From positions 1-64,000 of the forward strand of contig JAITQA010000063.1 in NCBI GenBank assembly GCA_031289145.1: a stretch of DNA of 64,000 bases. Direction: 5' to 3'. Source of the DNA: Dysgonamonadaceae bacterium. Its GTDB lineage: Bacteria; Bacteroidota; Bacteroidia; Bacteroidales; Azobacteroidaceae. Below the pieces are notes generated by a model, which searched no databases, was not told where the DNA came from, and saw only the letters and a program-made list of their open reading frames with translations. Position 1 is the stretch's first letter; every line of letters starts with the position of its first letter. The position numbers and the translations under genes were made by a program. Of this stretch, positions 9,460 through 19,556 are shown in pieces.

Positions 9460-9560
9460 TATTTTTGTAAATTTAAAAAAAATATTTTATCTTTGCAAAA
9501 TGATGTATGTGATTTTTAATAAATAAATGTTACTGGTTTTAAATCACCGTTTGATATAGA
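9460..9560 (+). promoter_or_regulatory. Promoter and leader of susC operon 3, copy of 3781-3880
   Basis: TTG at 9465-9467 and TATCTTTG at 9488-9495 with a 20-nt spacer. The surrounding 100 bp is about 90% identical by eye to the leader at 3781-3880. Beyond it, 9561-9654 is AT-rich with no gene or clear structure. The predicted 5' untranslated region is about 150 nt. Confidence 0.75.
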
Positions 9561-9654
9561 CAGTTTTTTTTAAGGAATGCCATATATGATGTTTAAATCA
9601 CATAAAAAAATAAAAGAGACAGTAAAAATTGAAGTTTAATTAAATGAAAAGTGT

Positions 9655-12600
9655 ATGAAAAAAATGATTTTGTTACTGACATGCCTCATTATAGGCATGG
9701 GATGGGCAATTGCACAAAACAAGCAAGTATCCGGTACGGTTGTGGATGAGGCCGGAGAGCCGGTTATTGGGGCGTCGGTTGTCGTAAAAGGGTATGCTAC
9801 GATTGGCGCAAATACAGATTTGAACGGGAAGTTTACATTACAAGTCCCGGAATCAGCCAATACGTTGATTGTCAAATATTTAGGAATGCAGGAACAGGAA
9901 GTGGCGGTAGCTCCGAATGTTTCGGTTACTATGCATTCTTCGGCCAGCGAATTGGATGAAGTGATTGTGGTGGCTTTCGGTACTGCCAAAAAATCAGCCT
10001 TTACCGGTTCGGCGAAAGTGGTTAGCGCCAAGGAATTGGAAAAATCGCAAGTGACAAGCGTTACCAATGCACTGTCAGGCGCCGTTCCCGGTCTTCAATT
10101 AACTTCCAGCAATGGCGCTCCGGGCGCTACTTCTGTTATTAAAATCCGAGGGTTCAGTTCGTTGAATGCAGGAAACAACCCCTTGATTATTGTAGATGGC
10201 GCTCCGTATAGTGGAGATTTGAGCAACCTCAATCCCAATGACGTAGAGTCGATGACCGTCTTGAAAGATGCCGCTTCCAATGCCTTGTATGGAGCGCGTG
10301 GAGCGAACGGCGTGATCATGATTACCACCAAGAAAGCGGATAAAAGCGGTGATGCGGTCATCACATTTGATGCTAAATACGGGACCAATTCCCGCGCATT
10401 GCAACAATACAATATCATTACCAACCCCGCACAATATTACGAAACGCATTATGGCGCTTTATCAAAATATTATGTTAACCAGGGAATGGCTCAGCAACAA
10501 GCATGGCAACAAGCCAATGCGAACCTGTTCGGCGACCAGGGTAACGGAGGTTTGGGATACAACGTTTATACCTACCCCGCAGGACAGATGTTGATTGGGC
10601 TGAACGGTAAATTGAATCCCAGCGCTACGCTTGGACGTACCGTTACCTATAGAGGAGAAGACTACTATTTGACTCCCGATGATTGGGAAAATGTAGGAAC
10701 ACGCGACGGCATACGCCAAGAATATAATTTCTCTGTCAACGGTGGTTCCAGCAATAAATCTTCTTTCTATGCTTCACTTGGCTGGTTGGATAACCAGGGT
10801 ATCACAACGGCTTCCAGTCTGGAACGTTTAACCGCTCGTTTAAGAGCCGATTCTCAGGTTAAAGAATGGATGAAGGTAGGTGGAACCATGTCTTATACTA
10901 AATTTGAGCACAATTCGCTGTCCAACAACGGTTCAAGTACTTCATCGGGAAACATTTGGGCTTTCACGTCACAGATGGCTCCTATTTATCCCGCATATAT
11001 CCGCACTGCCGACGGCAACGTGAAGATAGACGGCAATGGTTTTGGTGTGATGGACTATGGCAACGGCACCAACGCCGGTATGTCTCGTCCGTTTATCTCG
11101 GATGCCAACCCCATTATGGACAGCCAATTGAACACGAATAACCACGAAGGGAATGCCGCTACCGGCAACGGTTTTATGGATCTCGTATTCTTTCCGGGCT
11201 TTAAAATAACCTTGAACGGCACATACAACCTCGACGAAACTCGCGGAACCTATGTATATAACCCCTATTATGGACAGTTTGACACTACCGGCGGTACCGT
11301 GAGTAAATATCACGGTCGCACGTATGACTACAACCTGCAACAGTTGGTAAACTACACAAAAACCATCGCAGGCGATCACAACCTGGAAATTTTGCTGGGA
11401 CACGAATACTACAATTATATGTATGCTGAGTTGTCTGCCAGCAAATCGAAGATGTTTTCGCAGGACAATAAGGAATTGGGCGGCGCCGTATTAGACGGTC
11501 AGGACGCATATTCTTACAGAAGTACCCGCAATAACGAAGGTTATTTCAGCCGTTTGCAATACAATTTCGACGAGCGTATCTTCGCTTCAGCTTCTTTCCG
11601 CAGGGACGCTTCTTCCCGTTTCCACCCGGATTACCGTTGGGGTAATTTCTGGTCGGTAGGCGGAGCATGGCTGATCAATAAAGAAGGTTGGCTCGATGCT
11701 TCGTGGGTGGACGAATTAAAGATAAAAGCCTCTTATGGGGTACAAGGAAACGACGACATCGGCTTATACCGTTATACCGACGTGTTCGACATAGTCAATT
11801 CGGCAGGCAGTATCGGGACTTCGTTTGCAGCAAAAGGAACAAAAGATATTACGTGGGAAACGAATGCAAACTTCAATATCGGAACGGAATTTCAATTATT
11901 CGACCGTATTACGGCAAGTTTAGAGTATTACCATCGTAACACGACGAATATGCTATTCTCATTCACGGTCGCACCCTCGCTGGGATATTCAAGTTATTAC
12001 GACAACATCGGCGATATGTATAACACCGGCGTTGAACTGGACCTCGGAGTGAACATCCTTAAATTGAGAGATTTTACCTGGGACGTCAATTTCAACATAT
12101 CTACGCTGAAAAACCGTATCACTATGTTGCACGAGGACAAAAAGACGTCTTCTTTATATGATGCAAACGGCAAAGAATATAAAGGATACAATTTAGAAAG
12201 TTATTTCGTTGCGGAAGACCTGTCCATACTTAGCTGGCGCTTGAAGGACTATGCCGGCCTAAGCGAAGACGGACAGTCGATGTGGTATAAAAACACGAAA
12301 GACGATGAGGATAATATTACCGGACGCGAAACGACTACCGCTTATGCCGATGCCGACTATTATGCAACCAATGAAACGGCTCTTCCCAAAGTGTTCGGCG
12401 GTTTTGGTACCACCCTGCAGAGTCATGGAGTGGATTTCAGCATTAACTGCTCCTATCAGATTGGCGGAAAGCAATATGACGGCACCTATGCACAATTTAT
12501 GTCGCCGCCGGTTGCTTCCAATACCGGTTACAATTTCCATGCGGATGTTTTGAAGGCATGGACGCCTGAAAATACAAGCAGCGATATCCCGCGTTTTGTC

Positions 12601-12903
12601 TTCGGCGATACGTATGGCGCAGCTGCATCCACCCGTTTCCTGACCGATGCCAGTTACCTGAATATTGAGAATATCAATCTGGGTTATACCTTCCCGGCAA
12701 AATGGACTAAAAAAATATTTGTCAATTCACTGCGACTGTATGTTGCCGGCGAAAATATTTTCTATTGGTCAAAACGTACAGGTTTCGACCCGCGTCAAGC
12801 ATACAGTAGCACGACGACCAGCAACATATACAGTATGACGCCTAATGCTACCTACTATTCGCCTATGAGAACACTCTCCGGCGGTGTTACGATTCAATTT
12901 TAA
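9655..12903 (+). CDS. SusC/RagA family TonB-linked outer-membrane transporter
   Basis: A full-length SusC protein of 1,082 residues. It has a signal peptide nearly identical to those of the other two paralogs in this region (LLLTCLIIGMGWAIAQ), a CarboxypepD_reg-like domain to about residue 95, TonB-box segment ELDEVIVVAFG, plug with LIIVDGAPY and NALYGARGANGVIMITTKK, and a barrel ending in GGVTIQF. It pairs with the susD gene that starts 19 nt downstream. The barrel sequence differs strongly from that at 3927-7181, so the two probably take up different substrates despite their shared 5' ends. Confidence 0.95.
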   Translation: MKKMILLLTCLIIGMGWAIAQNKQVSGTVVDEAGEPVIGASVVVKGYATIGANTDLNGKFTLQVPESANTLIVKYLGMQEQEVAVAPNVSVTMHSSASELDEVIVVAFGTAKKSAFTGSAKVVSAKELEKSQVTSVTNALSGAVPGLQLTSSNGAPGATSVIKIRGFSSLNAGNNPLIIVDGAPYSGDLSNLNPNDVESMTVLKDAASNALYGARGANGVIMITTKKADKSGDAVITFDAKYGTNSRALQQYNIITNPAQYYETHYGALSKYYVNQGMAQQQAWQQANANLFGDQGNGGLGYNVYTYPAGQMLIGLNGKLNPSATLGRTVTYRGEDYYLTPDDWENVGTRDGIRQEYNFSVNGGSSNKSSFYASLGWLDNQGITTASSLERLTARLRADSQVKEWMKVGGTMSYTKFEHNSLSNNGSSTSSGNIWAFTSQMAPIYPAYIRTADGNVKIDGNGFGVMDYGNGTNAGMSRPFISDANPIMDSQLNTNNHEGNAATGNGFMDLVFFPGFKITLNGTYNLDETRGTYVYNPYYGQFDTTGGTVSKYHGRTYDYNLQQLVNYTKTIAGDHNLEILLGHEYYNYMYAELSASKSKMFSQDNKELGGAVLDGQDAYSYRSTRNNEGYFSRLQYNFDERIFASASFRRDASSRFHPDYRWGNFWSVGGAWLINKEGWLDASWVDELKIKASYGVQGNDDIGLYRYTDVFDIVNSAGSIGTSFAAKGTKDITWETNANFNIGTEFQLFDRITASLEYYHRNTTNMLFSFTVAPSLGYSSYYDNIGDMYNTGVELDLGVNILKLRDFTWDVNFNISTLKNRITMLHEDKKTSSLYDANGKEYKGYNLESYFVAEDLSILSWRLKDYAGLSEDGQSMWYKNTKDDEDNITGRETTTAYADADYYATNETALPKVFGGFGTTLQSHGVDFSINCSYQIGGKQYDGTYAQFMSPPVASNTGYNFHADVLKAWTPENTSSDIPRFVFGDTYGAAASTRFLTDASYLNIENINLGYTFPAKWTKKIFVNSLRLYVAGENIFYWSKRTGFDPRQAYSSTTTSNIYSMTPNATYYSPMRTLSGGVTIQF

Positions 12904-12922
12904 ACATTAAAGGATTAAAGAT

Positions 12923-14554
12923 ATGAAAACAGTAAATAAATTATTATCTCTGTTAGCAGTGGCGGCGCTGATGCTGACCGGCTGTATTGATGAGACTTTT
13001 CCCGAAGGCGATACCGCAACTTCAGAACAAATTGGCGCTTCGGCAACGGCTTTGGAAGCATCTCTTAACGGGATTCCGTCGCAAATGTCTCAGGGCTATC
13101 TGGTTTATGGCGGACAAACTCACGAAACCGATATGGCTTACCCTCAATTTATGATTATGCAAACAGAACTGTTGGGCGATATGTATCCGCTCGGAAGTAA
13201 TTCCGGCTACGACTGGTACAGAAACTATAACACGTTTAACGGTGTTGTGGGCGAAACCAGTTATTTTGCTTACCTGCCTTGGTTTACGCTGTATAAGTTC
13301 ATAAAATCTGCCAACGATATTATCGCAGCAGTTGATATTACGGACGAAAGTTTGTCGCCTTCCATCAAAGGGGCCGCCGGTGTAGCATACGCCTGCCGGG
13401 CTTTTGACTACTATTTGCTTACCGTGTTCTTTGAACCGGTCGAAAACAAATATACCGACTGTTCCAAAGTGTTGGGATTGACTGTTCCATTCGTAACGGA
13501 AGAAACTACCGGCGAGATTGCCAAAAACAATCCGCGTGCTTCCCACAACGATATGATTGCGTTCATTCTTTCCGACCTTGATAAAGCGGAACAATGCTTG
13601 GAAGACTATACTCCCAGTTCGAGAATGTTCCCCGGTTTAGCCGTTGCGTATGGCATCAAGGCTAAAGTGTATCTCTTGGATGGACAGTACGACAAGGCAG
13701 CCGAATATGCCCGCAAGGCTATCGATACTTTTGGCGGTACGCCCGTTACTCAATCGCAATGGGAAGACCCCACTACCGGCTTCTGTGTCGCTAATCAGGC
13801 GTGGATGTGGTACGTTAACTATGCGGCTGAAAGTATGGGTAACTTGTGTAATTTTACCGGTTGGATGTCCGGCGAAGCGGATTGGGGGTATTCCTCGCTG
13901 ACTCGCCCGTCTATCGACAAATCACTGTACGACAAGATTGCCGCTACAGACTTCCGCAAGCATACTTTCCTTGATCCCCAAAAGTTTGATTTCTACAACT
14001 ATCAAACCTCGCGCGATGCAGCTTACATTAATGACGCACCTGCTCATCTCACGCTCAAGTTCCGCTGTAAGGGCGGCGATTGGGAAACATACAGCATTGG
14101 CGGCGCCGTTGATGTTCCCGTGATGCGTGTAGAAGAAATGTACCTCATAGAAGCGGAAGCAGTGGGTGCATCGCAGGGAGTAGGCGCCGGCGTGGCCAAA
14201 CTGAATGGTTTTATGAAAACGTATCGTCAGCCCGATTATAACTTTACGACTTCGGATCTCCGTACCTTCCAACTGGAAGTGCTTACCCAGATGCGCATTG
14301 AATTTTGGGGAGAAGGCAACGCATTCCCAACAGCTAAGCGTCTGAAACCGGGTGTGATGCAGAACTACGAAGGCACCAATGCTCCGTCGGACATCTTCAA
14401 AGTCAATTGCGAAGGTATCAAACCTATCTGGAATTTGGTTATTCCTATCTCTGAAGTGCAGGCGAATGTGGCTTTGGAAGGTAACAACAATCCCGACCCG
14501 ACCGCCACAATCGTATATCCAAGTCCTGTAGGTCAATATTCGGATAAAAAATAA
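12923..14554 (+). CDS. SusD/RagB family nutrient-binding outer-membrane lipoprotein
   Basis: A 543-residue lipoprotein with lipobox MLTGC (Cys at about residue 21) and an N-terminal segment of the RagB/SusD type. Features of the fold include the GAAGVAYACRAFDYYLLTVFF helix with its preceding SIK turn, and TPR-like helices around VAYGIKAKVYLLDGQYDKAAEYARKAI. The C-terminal part carries RIEFWGEGNAFPTAKRL, a variant of the family's conserved R-x-E-x-xGE-x-x-R/D motif. It should form a lidded transporter with the SusC encoded immediately upstream. Confidence 0.93.
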   Translation: MKTVNKLLSLLAVAALMLTGCIDETFPEGDTATSEQIGASATALEASLNGIPSQMSQGYLVYGGQTHETDMAYPQFMIMQTELLGDMYPLGSNSGYDWYRNYNTFNGVVGETSYFAYLPWFTLYKFIKSANDIIAAVDITDESLSPSIKGAAGVAYACRAFDYYLLTVFFEPVENKYTDCSKVLGLTVPFVTEETTGEIAKNNPRASHNDMIAFILSDLDKAEQCLEDYTPSSRMFPGLAVAYGIKAKVYLLDGQYDKAAEYARKAIDTFGGTPVTQSQWEDPTTGFCVANQAWMWYVNYAAESMGNLCNFTGWMSGEADWGYSSLTRPSIDKSLYDKIAATDFRKHTFLDPQKFDFYNYQTSRDAAYINDAPAHLTLKFRCKGGDWETYSIGGAVDVPVMRVEEMYLIEAEAVGASQGVGAGVAKLNGFMKTYRQPDYNFTTSDLRTFQLEVLTQMRIEFWGEGNAFPTAKRLKPGVMQNYEGTNAPSDIFKVNCEGIKPIWNLVIPISEVQANVALEGNNNPDPTATIVYPSPVGQYSDKK

Positions 14555-14575
14555 TTTATAAAACAGATAATATGA

Positions 14576-14623
14576 AACCCGCATGCAAAAGTTGCACACA
14601 AGAGTATGAACATGATGCGGGTT
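14576..14623 (+). other. Leader hairpin between susD and the downstream lipoprotein gene
   Basis: AACCCGCAT (14576-14584) can pair perfectly with ATGCGGGTT (14615-14623) across a 30-nt loop. It lies in the gap between susD and the true start of the next gene and overlaps an alternative in-frame ATG at 14572 that gives no signal-peptide-like N-terminus. It could be an mRNA processing or translation-control element, or chance. Confidence 0.35.
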
Positions 14624-14649
14624 CCATACGACCATTAAAAAAACAAATT

Positions 14650-16422
14650 ATGTTACGTATGAAAATAATAAAAAATATATCAGGTATTTTGTTGGCGTTG
14701 GTTGCCATGACGACCTTCTACTCTTGCTCTGAAGAGGTAGAATATACGCCGGCAGAGAAACTCGACTCCGAACAGGTGTATTTCCCTACATCCAACAGTT
14801 CTACGATCAACTTGTCGAGTGTGGAACAATCATTCCAAATTGCAATTATGCGGGGCAAAACCGGCGACGCAGTAACAGTGCCCCTGACGGTAACCGCCGA
14901 GAGCGGATTGTACGGTATTCCTAACTCCGTTACTTTTGCACAAGGCGAATCTACCGGTGTAATAACCATTACGTACGATCCCGATGCAGTAGGATTTGAC
15001 AACTATACGACAATAAAATTAAGCATTGGCAGCGAAGGATATACTTCTCCTTACGGTTTGGCTGAATATACAATAAATGTAGGTATTCCGGCGCCATGGA
15101 AATCTTTGGGAAAAGGTATTTTCATTGAAGATTTCGTTTCTGCACTTTTTGGCGTTAACAACATTCCGTATCAAGTGGAAATTCAAGAAAACCAACTAAC
15201 ACCGGGTTTCTTCCGATTGGTTAATCCGTTTGGAGCGGCCTATCCATACAACGATCCGGGCGATTGGGATGAATCGAAAGATTGGTATTTCGAAATTCAC
15301 GCCGAAGACCCGACTGCTGTTTATATCAATGTGCAGGACTTAGGCTTTGACTGGGGTTACGGAATGATGAGGGGCGGAAGTCTTGCCGGATATTATATAG
15401 CAAGAGGTCAAACCTTGGAAGACGTAAAAGCCGCCGGATATACCGGTACTTATAAGAATGGTGTGATTACTTTCCCTGCGGATGTTTTACTTTTCGCTAT
15501 GGCAGCATATAATAACGGTGGGCTTTATACAGCCAACGGGAATGGCGCATTCACGGTTGCTATGCCGGGCGTAGTTTTAGCGGACTATTCTCTTGAAGTC
15601 GCTTATGCAGGCAAATATACGGATGCTAAAGATAATATTGCAGGAGTTTTGGCTGAAATTCTCGAAGCGGGAGCAGATGTAGAATCTGTACGCCTTGCCG
15701 TAGTTGAAGGAGCCGACGTAGCTGCTGCCGCTGAAGGAATAGCGGACGGAAGCATCAAAGCTGTGGAAGTTGCAGCAAAAGCAACAACCGTTAATATTCC
15801 TTTTGCAACAGCTCCGGTTGCAGGACGTTATACCATCGTTGCCGTTGCTTACGCTGGTGGCGAAGCGCAAGCCGTCGCTTCGGCAGAGTTTAAATATACG
15901 CCGCCGACATCCGAAACGTGGACAGCCCGTTCTACCGGCGATTACGTTTATTCGTTATTCTTTACAGACGCAAATGACAATCCGGTAACAGATCCAGATC
16001 TTACGCTCTATCAAAGCGACGCTGACCCCAACCGTTGGAAAATTGAACATTGGGGATACGACGTTGATTTCATCTTCACTTACAACGTAGCAACAGGTGA
16101 AGTATTAGTAGCAGACCAGGAAATCGGCTATGTACATCCTTCTTACGGAGCAGTTATGGTGGACGACATGGTTGACTATACCGGCGGAACAAATTACGGA
16201 AAGAGTTACTACGCTGACGGAGTATTTCATTTCGCGGTCATCTATTATGTAAGTGCGGGTAACTTTGGTTATGGAGAAGAAACATTTACGATAACGGGGG
16301 CCGCATCTGTCACGGCAAAAACTTCTACACTTCGTTCGGGAAGCCAAAAGTCGGTAACAAAATCAAGTGTATTGCGCAAACAATTTGTGCGTAATACCTA
16401 TTTAGGAACCCCCTTGAGATAA
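14650..16422 (+). CDS. Large SusCD-associated surface lipoprotein of unknown function
   Basis: A frame with an ATG at 14572 is open, but the lipoprotein signal peptide (IIKNISGILLALVAMTTFYSC) starts only at the ATGs at 14650 or 14659, so the start is placed at 14650 (590 residues). After the lipidated cysteine there is a beta-rich domain resembling Calx-beta or SusE-type Ig modules (about residues 30-140: VTVPLTVTAESG, FAQGESTGVITITYDP), a central region with aromatic and Gly-rich turns, an alanine-rich segment (about 330-410) and a C-terminal beta domain. No enzyme motif is visible. As third gene of a susC-susD operon it is probably a surface substrate-binding accessory, like SusE/SusF in position. 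The C-terminal region resembles the gene remnant at 3202-3376. Confidence 0.75.
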   Translation: MLRMKIIKNISGILLALVAMTTFYSCSEEVEYTPAEKLDSEQVYFPTSNSSTINLSSVEQSFQIAIMRGKTGDAVTVPLTVTAESGLYGIPNSVTFAQGESTGVITITYDPDAVGFDNYTTIKLSIGSEGYTSPYGLAEYTINVGIPAPWKSLGKGIFIEDFVSALFGVNNIPYQVEIQENQLTPGFFRLVNPFGAAYPYNDPGDWDESKDWYFEIHAEDPTAVYINVQDLGFDWGYGMMRGGSLAGYYIARGQTLEDVKAAGYTGTYKNGVITFPADVLLFAMAAYNNGGLYTANGNGAFTVAMPGVVLADYSLEVAYAGKYTDAKDNIAGVLAEILEAGADVESVRLAVVEGADVAAAAEGIADGSIKAVEVAAKATTVNIPFATAPVAGRYTIVAVAYAGGEAQAVASAEFKYTPPTSETWTARSTGDYVYSLFFTDANDNPVTDPDLTLYQSDADPNRWKIEHWGYDVDFIFTYNVATGEVLVADQEIGYVHPSYGAVMVDDMVDYTGGTNYGKSYYADGVFHFAVIYYVSAGNFGYGEETFTITGAASVTAKTSTLRSGSQKSVTKSSVLRKQFVRNTYLGTPLR

Positions 16423-16459
16423 AAGACAGGTTTCTCCGAAGACACCGGTAAAATCCGAA

Positions 16460-16511
16460 AATAATGAACCGTCCTCAAAGCATTTTTTCTTTGAGGACGG
16501 TTCATTATTTT
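16460..16511 (+). terminator. Rho-independent terminator of susC operon 3
   Basis: A near-perfect 21-bp stem (AATAATGAACCGTCCTCAAAG with its complement) encloses a short T-rich loop and ends in a TTATTTT tail, about 40 nt after the lipoprotein stop codon. Confidence 0.9.
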
Positions 16512-16544
16512 ATACTTCACGCGGCAAAATTCGATAAATTTACT

Positions 16545-16552
16545 TATCTTTG
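16545..16552 (+). promoter_or_regulatory. -7 element for the M16 peptidase gene
   Basis: TATCTTTG fits the Bacteroidetes -7 consensus and sits 64 nt before the proposed ATG at 16616. No good TTG -33 element is present at the expected distance, so support is from one box only. Confidence 0.5.
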
Positions 16553-16615
16553 CAGGGATGTTCAACGATGGTTGGGCGGCGAGTGAAAAAGAATATTCTC
16601 TAAAAAATATGTTTG

Positions 16616-19504
16616 ATGAAACGAATTAATGCTATTTTAGTCGTATGCTTATGCTTGTTTTTTAGCATAGGTGTTAGCGCTCAGGGCTTGAAAGCTTTTA
16701 AGTTGCCCAATGGGTTGAGCGTTTTTATTTGGGAAGACGAGAAAGCGTCTGATGTATATGGGATGGTGTCTGTAAATGTAGGCGCCAAGGAAGACCCGGA
16801 GAATTATACCGGATTAGCCCATTATTTAGAGCATGTCTTGTTCAAAGGCACCGATAAAATCGGCACCTTGGATTGGGAAAAGGAAAAACCCATTTATGAA
16901 CAAATCATCGCCAAATATGATGAATTAGCCCAAACAGCCGACCCTGTTAAGCGAGCGTCTATAGTAAAGGAAATTAATCAGTTGACGATTGAAGCCGCGA
17001 AATACAACTTGTCGAACGATTTTTCCACCCTGACGCAGGGTATGGGCGGTTATGGCCTGAATGCAGGTACAAGTTTTGATTATACCGTTTATTACAATTC
17101 TTTTCCGCCCGGAGAGATTTATAAATGGTTGAAATTGAACTCCGACAGACTGATCAATCCCGTGTTTCGCAGTTTTCAACCGGAATTGGAAACCGTTTAC
17201 GAAGAATTCAATCGTGGGCAAGACAGCCAGGATCGTCGGGAAAGTGAATTTCTTTTGAGTACTATTTTTCCCGGACATCCTTATTCCCGTTCTGTGATAG
17301 GGCTACCGGAGCATTTGAAAAATCCGCAGTTGAGCGAATTGATAAAATTCTATAAGGATTGGTATGTGGCCGGGAACATGGCTTTGATATTAGCAGGAAA
17401 AGTTAAAACTGCAGAAATTTTGCCCATTATCAGAGAAACATTCGGACGCATCGAAAACCGGCCTACGCCGGAAAGGAAACAGTATCCCGAACAAGTGCTG
17501 AAAGGCAGGAAAGAAGTGAGTGCTAAATTATCTACCTACCCGCAAGTGATGTTGGCATATCCCGGTATTACCTCCGACAGTGAAGATGAGTACGCTTTAG
17601 ATATCTGTACGTCCATCTTGTCGAATAACAACCGTACAGGACTGATAGATAAATTAGTCCTCGATGGCGATCTGATGTCCGGAAGCGCAGGTTCTCAGGT
17701 CTTGAAAGAAAGAGGGACTATTCTCGTATCGGCCATCCCTTTTTATGATAACAGCCAACGCCGCTTCGAATCGCTCGGTTCAACGGAAAAAGTCCTGCTG
17801 AAAGAAATAAAAAAACTACAGACCGGACAGTTTGAAGAATGGTTGGTCGAATCCATCAAAAACGAAATGATCCGGACTTATGATCTTGCCCTGGAATATC
17901 CGGGGAATGTAGCAGACTACATATCAACCGTTTTCATCGCTGGAAAAGACTTGTCGGAACTCTTGAATTACAAAGAAATTGTAGCTTCGATTACCACGGA
18001 AAAAATCAAAGAAATCGCAAAAAAATATTTTGGATCCGACTATTATGCACTTCATCTGAACGAAGGTAAACCCGGAAAAGGTATTGAATTAGAGAAACCG
18101 CAATACGAACCTATCCTGCCTGTAAGGGGAGCGGAAACGGAATACGCCAAGGAATTTCGTTTCTTACCGGTCAAATATCCGGTAGATGCTTACGCCAAAA
18201 TGGATGAAGTAACCGACAAACCAATCAACGACCGTTCCAAATTGTATTATACACAAAATGAGGAAAATGATATTTTTACGCTGACTTTGAAATTCGGAAT
18301 AGGAATGGAGAAAATGCCCAAATTGGGACTGGCGGTTTCCTTAATGAACAATGCCGGCATCATGGGACAAATGAGCGCACAGGAAGTAAAGCAATCCTTC
18401 AGTGATCTGGGTGCAACTTGCCGGTATAGCGTAAGCGACAGTTACCTTATGGTTAGCGTACAAGGATTTGAAGCCAATCTGGAAGCAACCTGTAATTTAT
18501 TGACTCGGCAGATATTATTACCCCGCTTGGACGAGAAGCAAATGAATAGCAGGAAAGGCGCTTATTATCAGGGGAGGAAAATAGAAAAAACCAATAATGA
18601 ATACTTGTCCGATGCTTTGGAGGAATATTTGCTTTACAAGGATAAATCGGACTATATAGACCGTTTATCGCTGAGTGAAATCAATAATTTGACAGTCAGT
18701 AACCTTACCGGTGAATTTCAACGGGCTACCGATTATGAGGCGGAAATCCATTATACCGGTTCTCTTCCTGTCGAAGACGTATATGCTGTTTTGAGTACTA
18801 ATCTCCCTTTGAAGCAAGGAGAAAAAGCGTCTACTTCCCCGGAAATAAAAGACAGAGTGAACTATACGGAAAATACCGTTTTGTTTTTACCCAACAGTGA
18901 CGCCAAACAAAGCACAATATACTTCTTTGTAGAAGGAGATGCGTATAAAAAAGAAAAAGACCCTTATAAAAATGCTTTTAACCAATACTTTAGCGGCGGT
19001 TTCAGCGGGCTGGTGGCACAGGAAATACGCGAGTACCGCTCCTTGGCATACGCATCGGGAGGCAGCTATTATTCCCCTGCTGTTGAAAATAAAAAAGGCT
19101 ATTTTGTCGGCTCTATAGGAACCCAAGCCGACAAAACCTTGGATGCAATCGGAGTATTCATGGATTTATTGACCAATATGCCGCAATATCCGGACAGATT
19201 GGTCAATATCAAGAATTATCTGAAAGAAACGGCTACTGTAGAAAAACCCCATATCCGTAACGCCAGTCAGACTTACAGAGCATGGAATCTGAGGGGTTAT
19301 ACAAAATCTCCGGCAGAAACGAACAGGGATGCGATTGAAAATCTGACTTTCGAGGATATCGTTCAATTCTACAACGACAACATCAAGGGACGACCGGTTG
19401 TTATCGCTATCGTGGGTAATCCGAAAATGATAGATGAAAAAGCGCTGGCAAAATACGGCAAGGTTGTGAAATTAAGCGCATCAAAAGTTTTCAGCGATAA
19501 ATAG
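16616..19504 (+). CDS. M16 family zinc metallopeptidase (pitrilysin/insulinase type), secreted
   Basis: A 962-residue protein with a signal peptide (LVVCLCLFFSIGVSAQ). The inverted zinc motif HYLEH lies at residues 69-73, and the third ligand is expected in the ETVYEEFNRGQDS segment about 75 residues further on, as in M16 enzymes. Two tandem M16 repeats are expected for this length: the N-terminal one is catalytic, and the C-terminal half (from about 530) lacks the zinc motif and carries the family's late RAYxxR-type region (SQTYRAWNLRGY). It probably degrades peptides in the periplasm. A TTG three bases upstream is in frame, but ATG at 16616 is preferred. The gene stands alone after a terminator. 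Confidence 0.9.
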   Translation: MKRINAILVVCLCLFFSIGVSAQGLKAFKLPNGLSVFIWEDEKASDVYGMVSVNVGAKEDPENYTGLAHYLEHVLFKGTDKIGTLDWEKEKPIYEQIIAKYDELAQTADPVKRASIVKEINQLTIEAAKYNLSNDFSTLTQGMGGYGLNAGTSFDYTVYYNSFPPGEIYKWLKLNSDRLINPVFRSFQPELETVYEEFNRGQDSQDRRESEFLLSTIFPGHPYSRSVIGLPEHLKNPQLSELIKFYKDWYVAGNMALILAGKVKTAEILPIIRETFGRIENRPTPERKQYPEQVLKGRKEVSAKLSTYPQVMLAYPGITSDSEDEYALDICTSILSNNNRTGLIDKLVLDGDLMSGSAGSQVLKERGTILVSAIPFYDNSQRRFESLGSTEKVLLKEIKKLQTGQFEEWLVESIKNEMIRTYDLALEYPGNVADYISTVFIAGKDLSELLNYKEIVASITTEKIKEIAKKYFGSDYYALHLNEGKPGKGIELEKPQYEPILPVRGAETEYAKEFRFLPVKYPVDAYAKMDEVTDKPINDRSKLYYTQNEENDIFTLTLKFGIGMEKMPKLGLAVSLMNNAGIMGQMSAQEVKQSFSDLGATCRYSVSDSYLMVSVQGFEANLEATCNLLTRQILLPRLDEKQMNSRKGAYYQGRKIEKTNNEYLSDALEEYLLYKDKSDYIDRLSLSEINNLTVSNLTGEFQRATDYEAEIHYTGSLPVEDVYAVLSTNLPLKQGEKASTSPEIKDRVNYTENTVLFLPNSDAKQSTIYFFVEGDAYKKEKDPYKNAFNQYFSGGFSGLVAQEIREYRSLAYASGGSYYSPAVENKKGYFVGSIGTQADKTLDAIGVFMDLLTNMPQYPDRLVNIKNYLKETATVEKPHIRNASQTYRAWNLRGYTKSPAETNRDAIENLTFEDIVQFYNDNIKGRPVVIAIVGNPKMIDEKALAKYGKVVKLSASKVFSDK

Positions 19505-19556
19505 GAATTTTTCTATGGCTTACGGAAAACAACAACTACAACGCTAATAAAGAGAT

